DNA of 64,000 nt from Tulasnella sp. 424 (Eukaryota > Basidiomycota > Agaricomycetes > Cantharellales > Tulasnellaceae). Within the stretch, counting starts at the first letter, position 1. Each line of letters begins with the position of its first letter. The position numbers were made by a program, and so were the translations under genes. This document shows positions 9,898 to 21,582 of the stretch, piece by piece. Location: assembly GCA_019633425.1 (NCBI GenBank), contig WSUB01000026.1, positions 186,001-250,000 on the forward strand. Direction: 5' to 3'. The notes beneath the pieces were generated by a model. It was not told the DNA's origin, ran no database searches, and was given only the letters and a program-made list of their open reading frames with translations.

Positions 9898-11122
9898 ATG
9901 CCATCACTCTCTAACCCCCCCTTAGGACCGAAAATAATAATTCTCGCGCTCGATGGTACGGCTAATGAATTTTGTCCGCGAACAACTGCATCATCAAAAC
10001 GTTCCGTCACGCCCTGGCTCTAGATGAACGTCGCACGAGGTTTAGACACAATCCTTGGCATAGGTCTCCCAGAGACCAAGAGAAATCGCGGCGCAACTCA
10101 CTCCTGCAAGGAATCGTATCTGCTGCGCATCGTGGCTATGGAACGTTGTCTTCTTTTTTTCAGGCGATGCCGGATTATGTCTTGGCTCCAAGACCGGAGG
10201 ATCTTCACGCCGTACACGATTTATGTCACTCTCGCTCCCACCCACCGACGGACGTGAAAGAGGTTTGGTTTGCGGGATGCCATTCAGGTGAGAGAGGCGG
10301 ATTTCTTCGTTGGGGAAGTTCTAACAGTCGATGTCCTCCTGAAAGATACTGGAGGTGGACATGGCGACCCTGACGCCTCGAACACTATCAGCGATGCCTC
10401 GCTCGGTTGGATGATCAATCAAATTCTAATTTCAAACGTACCAATCCATTTTAGTACATCAGCGCTCGAGAAACTTAAAGGCTTCAATATCGTCCTCGCC
10501 AACCCAGAACAGCACGACACTCGCCGTTTCAATTCTATCTTGACGAGGGTGGAGCAAAAAAAACCCAAGCGAAATGTGAACTCACGCATACACGACGAAC
10601 TGAGGTCGAATTGGTTTTGGTGGATTCTTGAGTTCATACCATTCCGCAGTTCGGCTCTGGAGCCTGGAGGGAAGAGTTGGAAGGTGTCCTGGTGAGTGTC
10701 GCGTTTGATAGCGGCCTCGAAGATCGCTAACGAACCACAGTGACTGTTCTAGGGCGCTCAACCTTGGACGAGGGAGGAAAATATGGGACAACTACGTCCT
10801 CATCCACGAATCCGTGAAACTGCGTATGCAGAGGGTCTCCTATCAGCCAATGGCCACATTTGAGCAGGAGAATCCTCATGTCGAGTATGTGGATGATTTG
10901 GGTGGACATATGGGGGAAGGTCGTGTTCATGAAGGGCGCCTGGTCTTGACGAGGCCTCGAGGTGCTTCCCTCAATTCTATTCGCCGACCAAGTCCACACC
11001 CTGATCGAGGTAGCCGTCGTTCTTTCCGGGAGAGGATTAGTGGTGTCCTGGACTTAGCCAGGAGATCTATATCTACGCTTCTTTCTACGGCGAGAAGTTG
11101 GTTTAGATGCTTAGGATTCTGA
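9898..11122 (+). pseudogene. DUF2235 hydrolase pseudogene with internal deletion
   Basis: Starts like the intact gene at 14819 (ATG, then IIILALDGTANEFCP). After TTTTGTCCGC it jumps to the equivalent of 15707 (GAACAACTGCATCATCAA), losing about 800 bp. That removes the GFSRGA nucleophile exon and shifts the frame to an early stop. The rest follows the 15.7-16.85 kb sequence, including the DxGGGHG motif near 10352 and a longer C-terminal tail (to 11122). The tail keeps 7 bp that the 14.8 kb copy lacks (near 10847). Not functional as a hydrolase. Confidence 0.82.
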
Positions 11123-11164
11123 AGTTTGGTATATTTCCTGGCATCTATATATATACCCGACACT

Positions 11165-11330
11165 ATGTGCATGTCGTTTTCGTTTCTTCAAGCAGTGCTG
11201 CAGCTTCACCTGGATCTATATTATGAAGGGGATGACTATCAACGACCCCGAAAGCATTTGTGGGCCGGTATACCTCGTGATTATCCTTTTTGCTTTCCCG
11301 AAGCTAAATCCTACGGTACGCCAGGAGTCC
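11165..11330 (+). pseudogene. Stray fragment of caspase C2 exon 8
   Basis: Matches 13340-13490 of C2 (TCGTTTTCGTTTCTTCAAGC, then LHLDLYYEG) with an extra G that breaks the frame. It sits directly after the DUF2235 pseudogene and shows that C2-like DNA once followed it. Confidence 0.65.
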
Positions 11331-12363
11331 AAGGTCAAACTCCGCGTCTCGCACGGGACGGCCCTCCACCCAACGCTGAAACACCGCCTCAGATTTCGGA
11401 ATATAGAGCTTTCTGAGGCTTCCTGAGGCTCTTATGGCCTCATAAAGGTAATCAAAGGACTGAGACTGGGCTAAAACCCCAAATGGGCACCATTGGAAGG
11501 ATCGGGGGTAACGGTGACTACGTCCGCAAACACCGTACTCGGTGTTGTCCACGCTGAGAGGTCCGCAACCTTTATGAGAGTCTTCGGATGGTGGCCCGGT
11601 ATACTGAGGTTCCCACTTGAAAGGCTCTTCATCTGGGATCTGGATGGCCGAAATCTCGTTCCGGCTGGCGATGGACCTTCGTAGTTGAGTTGAATACCGT
11701 TGGCGAGAGCTTCCTCGAGAGAAGCTTTGATCTTTTCAGTCGATCGTCGGACGAGAGGTGTTCGTGTGGATGGATTTGGGTATGGAGCGAAACAGGCAGA
11801 CCGATCGGACAAAGAAGAGTAATGTTAGCGACTATACGTTGCGGTGACCGGTATTCTTGTGACAGACATTTCATTGACAGGCATTGTGGACTCGGAGGTC
11901 TTCCCGGATATACCTACGAGGGTTCTTCCGACGCAATACCTTCACCACACCCGCTTCTATTGGGTGGTTGACCTGTAGTTGCTCAATTGGTAACCCTTAG
12001 GCCCGGGTTTGGATGGAACACCCGCTTTCAGCCGTAACCGCGACCTGCATGGTTCAGGGGGTTCAAGCGCCAAGGATCATTTTCTTCCGAAGAGCCTCGT
12101 ATGCCGCTAATCTGTGACTATTATGCTTATTCGACAGGGTTTTTTTATACGAATTGGTGCCTCTCCGAAGAATATTCCATCGCATTACTCGATTTGCTAA
12201 GCCCGGGCATCACGTCTGCCAACCCAGCTAACCCCCTTCCGAGGTGTCTCTACCGGCAGGATCGGAAGAGGGTTTTGGCTGGGATGCTTGGCAAACCACG
12301 ATGAACTACCTGTGCCGTTGGATCTAATAATATGCATCGACTCTGACTAATCTGCCTTGCACC
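11331..12363. other. Region without a confident gene
   Basis: The minus strand holds an open frame (11812-11471) with a short helical segment (STEKIKASLEEALANG) and no family match I can name. Splice partners were not found. Possible short or partial gene; otherwise nothing seen. Confidence 0.3.
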
Positions 12364-14149
12364 ATGTGGAGGCGGTACCCGCATTGCTCTCTCAGCTAAG
12401 AAACAGCGCGCCTCCACCACATTCTTCTTCGCTATCTTGACGCTTCAAACCCTTCTTACGCTCCTCTCGGTGCTGGCAATGATCGACGATCTCATCCGTT
12501 CAGTCGTTATCAGTGCTTCGGAACGGGCACGGCCCAAAGCTCGGGTATCAAAGAGTGACGAGAAAGGCCCAACTATCCAGGGGTTCCTGAGGTATTCACC
12601 TGTTTTAAATAAAATTTCAACTTATATATATCTCGCTTTGTTCAGCCAGGTCCTTATGAAACATGCGCTTTTGACGCGTATCGGACGACCGCCTACAAGC
12701 GGGAGTAGGCACCTCATTATCATGGCAGGAGTAGTATCTCATATCCGTCACTAGGGCCGCGCAGTTTTATAATATTAGTGAGATACCTTTGGCCGTTAAT
12801 AATGTTGTCGGGGCTTCCTTCTCACGCTTACTACACCAAGATCTGCCTAGGCTATGTTGGCATGCAGGGGCCGGACGGAGCACCAATGGATCTTGAAGGT
12901 CCCAGATACGATTTGGATATACTACTACGCCACTTAGAATGTGAGCCACTAGCATGCTGACTACCTTTTTGGACATTTCACCTTTATTCGCAGTTCACCA
13001 CTGGAGCTTCGAACCAAGAACCTTCAGGATAATAAGCGACTTTAGCGTGAGCTTCACCGATAGCTATGGTGTCTCGGCGAGTATCCCAGCCATTCCTCCA
13101 ACTCGTCGTAATATTGTGGGTGGCGTGGACTTGGATTCATGTGCTTCGAGTGCTCATCTGTTTGAAGGAATATGTGATCCGGGGAGCCATGAAGCATTTG
13201 GAAAGAGATGCCAAATGCTTAATTTATTGTATGTGGAAGGAATCACCAATTTCTTAAAATTTCATTGTCCTCTTCAGTTAGTGGAAGGTTTAATCTGGCT
13301 CCGCGACGAACAAGGCAAGACCGTCCCTTTGCCCGTTAGTGTATATGTCGTTTTCGTTTCTTCAAGCAGTGCTACAGTTTTACCTCGATTTATATTATGA
13401 AGGGATGACTATCAACGAAACCGAATGCATTTATGGCCCGGTAAAACCTTGTGATTATCCTTTTGCTTTATCGACGCTGAATCCTCCCTTCTCTAGGAGC
13501 TCTATGCTTGGTTAGGAGATTCAAAATTTACTAGTAGTGAGATAATGGTAAATTCATGGAAACATTGACTTAGCATCTTGATGATTTACTAACCCTCGAC
13601 CAAATGCAGGTTGTTCTGGATGTAGGCACTTCCTTCAGGCCGGAGAAACCAGACGCGCGACTTACACTTGCACTACAGGCTTGCTACAGTGGGGAGTTTC
13701 TTGGTATGGTCCAACATACTTCGGTTTTCCTTCCTTAGGTCTAACTCTTTTGACTCAGGATTGCCCTACATATACGAAGGAAGAGAACGGCACGCCGGAT
13801 ATGAAAACAGTCTGCAGACATCTGACAATCGTACAGCGAGCCAAGTGGTAGGCCGTGATGCGTTAATAAACTGGCTATTTATAACTGAGCAGCTTCCTTT
13901 CAAAGATTCAGATATCATCTTCGAGAAAACATGAGCGGGCTCAAAACGTCGGACCCATTGACCTTTCGGGAGCCATCTACGGGGCCCTGACTTGGACTCT
14001 GCTCCAGCATATAAAGAGTAAGCGCGTTGCTCTTGATTATTGATTGCGCCTCATATGTCATAACACACATTTTAGAGAACTCGCACCAGGATCTACGTGA
14101 GCTTGTCGAGGGCCTTTCAAGAGCATTTCAAAGGCAAGAACGGGTCTAG
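12364..14149 (+). CDS. Caspase-like protein C2 (clade II), catalytic His replaced by Arg
   Basis: Frame-consistent exons: (about 12401)-12591, 12646-12704, 12755-12777, 12841-12940, 12994-13115, 13168-13228, 13278-13334, 13367-13440, 13497-13547, 13610-13621, 13679-13703, 13759-13847, 13906-14017, 14076-14149. The 23-, 100-, 61-, 51-, 12- and 25-nt exons equal those of C7-C9. Domain order: N-terminal hydrophobic stretch (FFFAILTLQTLLTLLSVLAM, likely membrane anchor, absent in C7-C9), beta1 ICLGYVG, beta2 FRIISDF, PPTRRNI, beta3 DAKCLIY, then FSGR where the family has SGH, and VVLDACYSGEFL with the Cys. The C-terminal exon stops at QERV, while the tail matching C9 (SSSRK) continues in another frame, so the tail is truncated. 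The first exon and true ATG are unresolved; 12364 is a candidate ATG. His loss and tail frameshift suggest a pseudoenzyme or early pseudogene. Confidence 0.75.
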
Positions 14150-14766
14150 AAAACGAAGAAGTGCAGGTACCTGTCGAAAGCAGCTCAAGGAAACTCAAAG
14201 AGAAAGTCGCCCTCCTCTGCACCACCGACGTAATTAATATGACGGCGGAGCTGCCCCCGTTTGTACGCATGACCATATTGTCAGCAACGTGAGCGTCGTA
14301 ATAGATCGAAAAGAGATTTTCCAAAATGCATATATGCTCCCCGTCTTCGTGGAGTCTTCTTGTTGCCTCTCATGGGTAGTGGAAAGTTCGTTAGTAGACT
14401 CGGCGTTTACCGGGCCGAAGCGGGATGCCCCCATGACCCACAAGACCAACTGAACTGGGATACGTCTGAGAATATCAGACTCATATATGTGCTCTGAGTT
14501 AGCACGAAGCTCTTTGGACAAAAGTTATATTGCCTGTTTTATGGGTCGTATATAGACCGAACCCTCAGAAGACTCGGAACGCGCGTGAAACTCATGCTCA
14601 ACGGTCGACTTGATAGAATTGGGGCAGTTTACAAGCGCGCGAAGTCAATTAATGCACCTTCGCATCCTTGCTAGCTGCTGCGCTCCTTGAGCGCTCTTCC
14701 GACGAAGGCAGGATAGCTTGAGGCGCCCTGAACTCGTTGTTTCCAGCCGGCAGCTTGCTTTCCGTT
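14150..14766. other. Intergenic region between C2 and DUF2235
   Basis: Conserved with 7855-8095 plus 8690-9077 in the damaged sister copy. It holds remnants of the C2 C-terminal tail (about 14150-14250) and the DUF2235 promoter. No other gene seen. Confidence 0.55.
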
Positions 14767-14767
14767 C

Positions 14768-14774
14768 TATATAG
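14768..14774 (+). promoter_or_regulatory. TATA box of the DUF2235 gene
   Basis: TATATAG 45 bp before the ATG at 14819, followed by AGGGAAAAGGAT. The same element precedes both damaged copies (near 9058 and 9847), so it was duplicated with the gene. Confidence 0.55.
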
Positions 14775-14818
14775 AGGGAAAAGGATTAATCTCCAGTGTC
14801 TGCACCAACCCCATCATC

Positions 14819-16684
14819 ATGCCATCACTTCCTGACCCCTCCTTAACACCGAAAACAATAATACTCGCGTTCGATGGTACGGCTAATAAATTTTGTCCGC
14901 ACAACACCAACATCATCCGTCTGTTCTCTCTGTTCGAGAAAAGAAAACCCAACGAGCAGGTACTTTACTATCAACCCGGAATAGGTAAGTCGAAGACCAC
15001 TTCCTATAGGAAACCTTCCATTCAAACTGTCCGTTCTATTAGGAACGTATTTGGCGGAGGGCGCTGCATGGTCTCCCACAATGAAGGGTATGATGGAGAT
15101 GTTGGATAGTGTCTTTGCCTGGTACGTTAAAGGTCTCGTAGCATGACCCATCACGAATATCACGTCGTTTACTTTTTCGCTCTATTCCAGGTATTTGGAT
15201 ATCCATGTAAGCCTTCCATTTCGGGGCTGGACGCATATCTCCGTACCTCCGTTTACATCCCCTTCTCGCAGATAATGGACGGGTACCGTTTCCTGATGAA
15301 GCACTATAACGAAGGAGATACTGTCTGCATGTTTGGATTCAGTCGGGGAGCATACACTGCGCGATGTCTGGCGGGAATGCTCAACAAGGCAAGTCGTGAG
15401 GGGACGAGCCCCGTGGTCAGCATGGAATTCTGACTTATGTGTCTTAGGTCGGGCTTCTACTCCGCGACAACGACCAAATGGTGGCTTTTGCCTATGAACG
15501 ATATTTGGATGTTTCTCCGGATGGTCAGAGACTAGCCGAAGATTTCAAACAGGCATTTGGAACGCACTGCCCTATCGAATTCTTAGGCGTTTGGTATGTA
15601 TTCGCAAGCCCACCGAAGCTAGTCGAGTGGCTGTACTTACTCTTGATCTTTCAGGGATACTGTAGCCTCGGTTGGACTTGTTACCTCGAGGCATCTCCCC
15701 TTTTCTGCGAACAACTGCATCATCAAGACGTTCCGTCACGCCCTGGCTCTAGATGAACGTCGCACGAAGTTTAGACATAATCCTTGGCATAGGTCTCCCA
15801 GAGACCAAGAGAAGTCGGGGCGCAACGCATTCTTGCAAGGAATCGTATCCGCTGTGCACCATGGCTATGGAACGCTGTCTTCCTTTTTTGAGGTGACGAC
15901 GCCGACTCGGAATGTCTTGGCTCCAAGACCAGAAGATTTTCACGCAGTCCACGATCTATGTCACTCCCACTCTCACCCACCAACGGACGTGAAGGAGGTT
16001 TGGTTTGTGGGATGCCATTCAGGTGAGAGCGGCGGATTTCTTCGTTAGGGAAGTACTAACGGTCGGTGTCCTCTGGAAAGACATTGGAGGTGGACATGGC
16101 GACCGTGACGCCTCGAACACTATCAGCGATGCCTCACTCGGTTGGATGATCAATCAAATTCTAATCTCAAACGCACCAATCCATTTTAGTGCATCAGCGC
16201 TCGAGAACCTTAAAGGCTTCAATATCGTCCCAGCCAAGCCAGAACAACACGACCGTCCAACCCGCCGTTTCAATCTACTCTTGACGAGGGTGGAGCAAAA
16301 AGACACTGAGCCAAACGCGAACTCGCGCATACACGACGAACTGAGGTCGAATTGGTTTTGGTGGATTCCCGAGTTCTTACCATTCCGCAGTTCAGCTCTG
16401 GAGCATGGGGGGAAGAATTGGAAGGAGACTCGGTGAGTGTTGCACCTAATAGCAGCCTCGGAGGTCGCTAACGAAAACCGGTTCGCGGTTCTAGGATGCC
16501 CAACTATGGGAGATGGAGGAAAATATGGGAGGGCGACGTCTTCATCCACGAGTTCGTGAAGCTGCGGATGGAAAGGGTCTCCCAATGGCCACATTTGAGC
16601 AGGAACGCCCTCAAGTCGAGTACGTGGATGACTTTGGTCGACATATGGGAATGGGTCGTGTTCATGAAGGACGCCTGGTCTTGA
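14819..16684 (+). CDS. DUF2235 alpha/beta hydrolase (Tle1-like fold)
   Basis: Exons 14819-14984, 15043-15121, 15191-15206, 15272-15388, 15448-15593, 15655-16022, 16081-16432, 16495-16684 keep frame and give 477 residues. The intron at 15389 uses a GC donor (GCAAGT). Family hallmarks in order: IILAFDGTAN (about 13-22), nucleophile elbow GFSRGAYTAR (Ser about 111), FRHALALDE, and EVWFVGCHS joined to DIGGGHGD (Asp/His about 298-303). DUF2235 proteins share the catalytic core of bacterial type VI phospholipase effectors; fungal substrates are mostly unknown, so a lipase or esterase role is inferred. Compared with the 9.9 kb copy, 7 bp are missing near 16584. This shifts the last exon and replaces a tail that in the other frame runs to 16854 and includes a hydrophobic stretch (VTIVFVAGSIITLSMVF). 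The core should still be active; membrane anchoring may be lost. Confidence 0.88.
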
Positions 16685-17250
16685 CGAGGCCTCGAGGTGC
16701 TTCCCTCCGTTCCATTCGGCGACCACATCTGCACCTCGACCGAGTTAGCCCTCGCTCCTGGTGGGTGACGATCGTTTTTGTTGCGGGCTCAATCATCACA
16801 TTGTCTATGGTTTTTTATATAGCGAACAGTAAGTTGGTATTCTTGGAATTCTGAAGTTTGCCTATCTATATATGTGTGTACCCGAGACCATGTACCTTAC
16901 GGGTAACCTCAGGGCCTTTTATTTGTTGACTCGGGCCTCATGTTGGGCACGTGTCAGTCCGGTGGGACGACATCGACCCGCGAGGCGCCGTGAGTGCGTT
17001 GCAAAAAGACCGAAAGGACTCGTGCTTAGTTGCCTGTTGGAGCACCGTTGACGCAGGGGCAGCTCATTTTTGAGTGGCAAAAGTTGGAGTGAACGCTGAG
17101 GGTCCGACGTTGCAGCAGTCGAACTTCCCGCGGCTGGCTGGACTTCCTCCCCTCCCAAAGCTAAACTTTCAACACAGACTACTCACATACACCCACCCCC
17201 CGCCTCCCGACGGCCTCTAACGGGGCAGGCAGTCCCACTCAAAGGCTTCG
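16685..17250. other. Intergenic region
   Basis: 16685-16854 is the former C-terminal tail of DUF2235, now out of frame. The rest holds the 5' region of the next gene, with a C-rich stretch near 17190. No other gene seen. Confidence 0.5.
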
Positions 17251-20200
17251 ATGAGCCAGCGTCAATCGTTCGGAAACTCCAAAAGACCACTGTCGGCCAT
17301 ATTCATTGGCGACCTTAGCGGTTCCAGCGATTCCCAGCATTCCAAGTCCCAGCTCCCTTCACCACCATCTACCCAGGGAAGCGGAGACGGCAGTCTACGG
17401 GGCAAATCAAGGCAGCAGATGCATGATGAGAGGCCAGAGTCGAGGGCCAGTCAGTCGAGAAGACGAGACAGTTCGGACGATGAGGATGACGACAGACATC
17501 GAGACGATGAAGACCACACAGCAAGACTCTCCGACCCAAGACGCTCCTTGACAAGTTCGGGTTCTCAGGCAGGAAGCAGGGCAGGCTTTCGGAGGGGTGA
17601 CGATGACGCCGTTGGCACCGACGCAGCACTGCACCGCGCTGAGAATTTATACACACGGAATCGACAGGTAAGTCTGTGTAAACGAGCTCAGAGTGGCCAG
17701 TGCTGCTCTCTAACTCGGTGATAGGTTCTGGACAGGATTTCGGCCATTACATCCAACAATCGCTTGAGCTCGCCCTCGCCCCGACCCATGCCGTCAAGAT
17801 CCCCTATACCACGCCCACCCTCTTCCGCCCAAGCTCAACGTCATAATCGACTCAGACATGATACTGTATCAGGATCGGAGACCGAGAGAGACCAAAGGAG
17901 GGATTCCATGTCCGACGAACATTCTACTCCACCCCAATCCGCCGGCATTCAGTCCAGATTCGACGACGCCTACCCACCAGCAGATGAAGACTACGAAGCC
18001 GAGGCAGAACGTGGAGGACCGTCCAGGACACTTCGAAGGTCGCTCAATGGGACAGTTTCTCGCCGGCGAGGACTCGATCCAGATTCCCCATTGTTCTCGG
18101 GTGCAATACATGCGGCCATAAACGATCCACCCACCTCCGTCCGGACCAGTCCGCATCGCACCAGGAACCCCCTGCCTCAAGAGTTTAGGGACCGACCGAA
18201 TTACAACGGATACGTGAGTTTTTCCTTGGTTCCGTAAATTGTATGTACGCTGAATCGTATGAACTGAACAATTTTTCCTCGTTAGGATCAGGACCGGGAA
18301 CCATCCCCCGAGGCCAGGTACCGGGCGTCATCACGGGAGCGAACGACTGATTACCCACCATCTCCGACCGGAAATCGACCTCAATCTCGTGCTGAATACG
18401 GTGCTCGACCGCCTTCGGTGCTGGGCAATGGCAGGATGACCGGTCGTCCATCCAGTCGTGCTTCTAATTACGTTCCACCTTCGGCAGCTATGACACCCAG
18501 CAACAGTGGGATGACAACTTCCTCGAGTAACCGGAGCAGCGCAGGGCGGTTCGCAACTGTCCGAGAACGAGCGACTCCTTCCCACTACCGTTGGGCTTCA
18601 GAAGACGTTCATTCCCCCGATGATTACCCCGGAGACCGGAGTCGCGGCGACGTTAGCCACAACGACTCAAGGGGCGACGGAGAACACCCACCACGCTGGA
18701 GATATCAGTCTCGGGGAGGAAGTGCAGAAAGTGCGCTTGGGCATCGTCTGGTCGGAGAGGGGCTTCGGGCGGCAGGGTTGACGAAACGGCGCGAATCCTC
18801 ACCTCCACGAAGGGGGGAGGACATCTTCAACGACCGAAACGGAAGGGAAGATAAAGGCAAGGACCGCGAACCGTTCCCGAAGATCGAATCATCTGGGTCG
18901 TCTTCAGCTGTCAGTGTCATTACCACCCGATCGCAAGAGTCGGAGATGCGGAGGGAACGACTGTCGAGGCTTCCTGGGATGGAACGCGTTGCTAGTGCCG
19001 ATCCACGAACGCCATATGGTCGAGAAAGCTCCCGTGGACCGCCCGTGACGGCTTCAAGAACAGGTTCATCAGGTGGACCTCCGAGACCGGCAACGTCCAT
19101 CGACCCTGGATATTACGATTCTCAAAATCAACCACGCACCGCCCCTCCTCCACTGCGATCTTATCGGTCCTACGCGGCAACTGATCGTGACCGGGTACCT
19201 CCCTCCGCCTCGAGGACGTCGTACGCAAGTCCAGTCGCACTCCGTCCGTACGACGAAGAACGGGACGAGAAGGAACGGCTCTCCCTTCCTCCTAAACCCG
19301 GGTCCGCTCTGCGTCGTCTCAACACTGCGAGTCCCGCTCCAGACCACGCTCGACTGCTTCAAGAAGCGTTTAGGGCATTCGAGGGCAACGTTCGTCGAGC
19401 AGGGCCGACCATTCATCCGAACGCTGCATCCGGATGCGTTAACGCGGCAGATACGCTTGTGAAAGCAGCGTCCATCTTGAACTCCCTCCTACGATCCAAC
19501 GCCGACAGGGCCATGGAGGAATTAGTGGAAGCTGAAGTGGACGACGACGGCCGAGGCGGTCCGGGCGAGGCGGAGTTGTGGAGGAGGATTGGAGCCGAGT
19601 TCCGAGAGAGCGCTAAAGTCAGCGACGAGATCATCCGGACGATGACCGCTTTCCTGTTGGATGTCGGAAGGGTCATGCGTGATGCTGCTTCTGCGACTGC
19701 GACTGCAACTTCGAGTGGAAGAGGCACCCCGCCCGCGAGTTCGTCGGCAGCCGTGTTCCCTTCTTCATCGTCCGGACTGCACCACGCAGGCTCGAATGGA
19801 CACTTGCGGACGATGTCGCTTGACGAAGAAGCCCTTGCGGCCCGACGTGCGGAGAACAACAGCGCGGATGGGAGAAGCAGTCTTGCGGGGAGCGGGAGCG
19901 GCTTCAGCGCAGGTGCTCGGGCTCGGCAGAGCGTCGACGGGGGTTCCGTTTCGTCTAGCAGTCGTAGGTCCATCGACCGCGGAGGAGGAAGCGGATCCGG
20001 TCGGCTCAGTTCGGAGTTTGGAGAAATCGGCTCGAGGGACTCGAGGCGAAGTTTGGATGGGAGGGACAGTGGCAGTCTCCGACGGTTGGCCAGCAGAAGA
20101 ACCGAGTCGGGCCAATTCGATCAGCCTCGACCCCCACCTTCCGCTTTCGATCATCAAAGACTCACGGCTTATGATCAGCAAAGAGCTTCGACTTCGATGA

Positions 20201-21108
20201 GCGTGTCGAGGAGTGCCGGAACTCAGAACTCGGACCGCGAGCGTCGGGAGTACGACTCGCCGTTAGCGAGAGATGACTCTATGGACGACCGACCCGACCC
20301 GACACCTTCAAAGCCTCCCAAAGCGTCAGTGTTATCTGCTTTGTCAAATCGACGACTTTTCCCTTCTCGCCGACCTCAGACCTCTCCTGCAAACGCCAAA
20401 CCGCCGCCCCTCGCTAGGACAAACACCGACGTAACTACGCCAACTACTCAAGTACGCAATGGAATCAGTCCCAGAGTGGGAGACGAGGAGCGTCGCCGCA
20501 GGTTCCCTTCCCTTGCTATACCACCACCGTTATCGACATTGCCGAGTGAATCTCACATGGAGCGCAGGCTCACGCCACGTTCTGCAAGTGGACAAGGAAT
20601 AGACCCTTCTCGCAAGAAGACTTCAACGGGATCCACTGCCACAGTGACGATGCGAGCTGGAGGCGCGCGGTTCCCATCGTTAACTTCTCCATCAAAGCCG
20701 ACCACTCAGGTTACCCCAACCACCGTATCGACTGCCTCGGACCGCGAATTTGAAGGTCGCCCGGTGAACAGGTCCTCTCAACAACAGCCCCCGGACCGAT
20801 CGTATCACCATGATAGTCTTGGAACCCGAGCATCGAACGCCGCTACCATCTCTGGTGCTACTAGTCGCCAATTTGCCGGTGAGCGTGACCAGCGTCAACG
20901 CACGATGTCGACTCTGTCATCTTCGGACATGCCTATCCGTGAAGACTCTGGAGAATACGAGGAGTTCTTGGCCAGCTCGACGACTTCGACCATCGTGGGC
21001 CGCCGTAACCAGGACGCTCGACCCGAGTCGGGACATTACGCTACTACTCGAGGTTCCGACCGAGATCGACATAACCGAAGACGTACAGTTGGAGAGATTT
21101 TCCGCTAG
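17251..21108 (+). CDS. Large Ser/Arg-rich low-complexity protein, unknown function
   Basis: Three exons 17251-17667, 17725-18213, 18286-21108 keep frame and encode 1242 residues. Most of the chain is disordered, rich in Ser, Arg, Pro, Gly and acidic runs (DDEDDD at about 76-81). One predicted helical core lies at residues about 645-775 (begins DHARLLQEAFRAFEGNV, contains AADTLVKAASILNSLL and DEIIRTMTAFLLDVGRVMRD). It could be a conserved docking domain of a cytoskeletal or septation scaffold, but I do not recognise a family. Part of exon 3 has been copied to 9078-9570. Reading frame and splice sites are clear; function unknown. Confidence 0.85.
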
Positions 21109-21582
21109 GTGAGCTACTTTTCGCCGTTTCCAACGTATTACCCACTTCTGACTTCGTACGCGCCCTCAAGTAACATTGTGTCCAGTTTTTTCCTTCCGCC
21201 CGAACACCTCTCATTCGGACTATTACTCCGTCACTCGTTCTAATTCTCATTCTTCGCTGTATGTATTTATGGACTCTTTCCTTTCTTGGTGATTCCCCGC
21301 TGCACTATGTTGTCTCCATACTTATTCGATGACCGTATATCATCACTGTACTCAATCATTACACTATTTTCCCGTTTTCGAAAAGTGTGTGAGTGTTTAG
21401 AATAAGTAAATCAGACCGTCTCCATGACATCCCAAGTATTATTCAAATCGTCAGGGGACAGATGTGTACATAAATAAGGGAAAGCGGGCCAGCATATTTT
21501 ACTCCACATCCACCGGCGGTCAAGCGCTGTGGTTAGATTGTCTTCTGAGGGCGACCTAAAGGTGAAGACCTTTGTGGCCTGT
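21109..21582. other. Convergent 3' regions
   Basis: Lies between two genes that end towards each other. AT-richer than the flanking exons, with T-rich stretches; it should hold both polyadenylation regions. No gene seen. Confidence 0.5.

Noticed and set aside
11975..12050. tRNA-like stretch (TGCTCAATTGGTA)
   Set aside because: Resembles a D-arm/A box, but there is no B box (GGTTCGANTCC type) or acceptor-stem pairing downstream.
18705..20181. Several long minus-strand frames inside the 17-21 kb gene
   Set aside because: GC-rich third positions of the plus-strand gene keep the opposite frames open; no splice or domain support.
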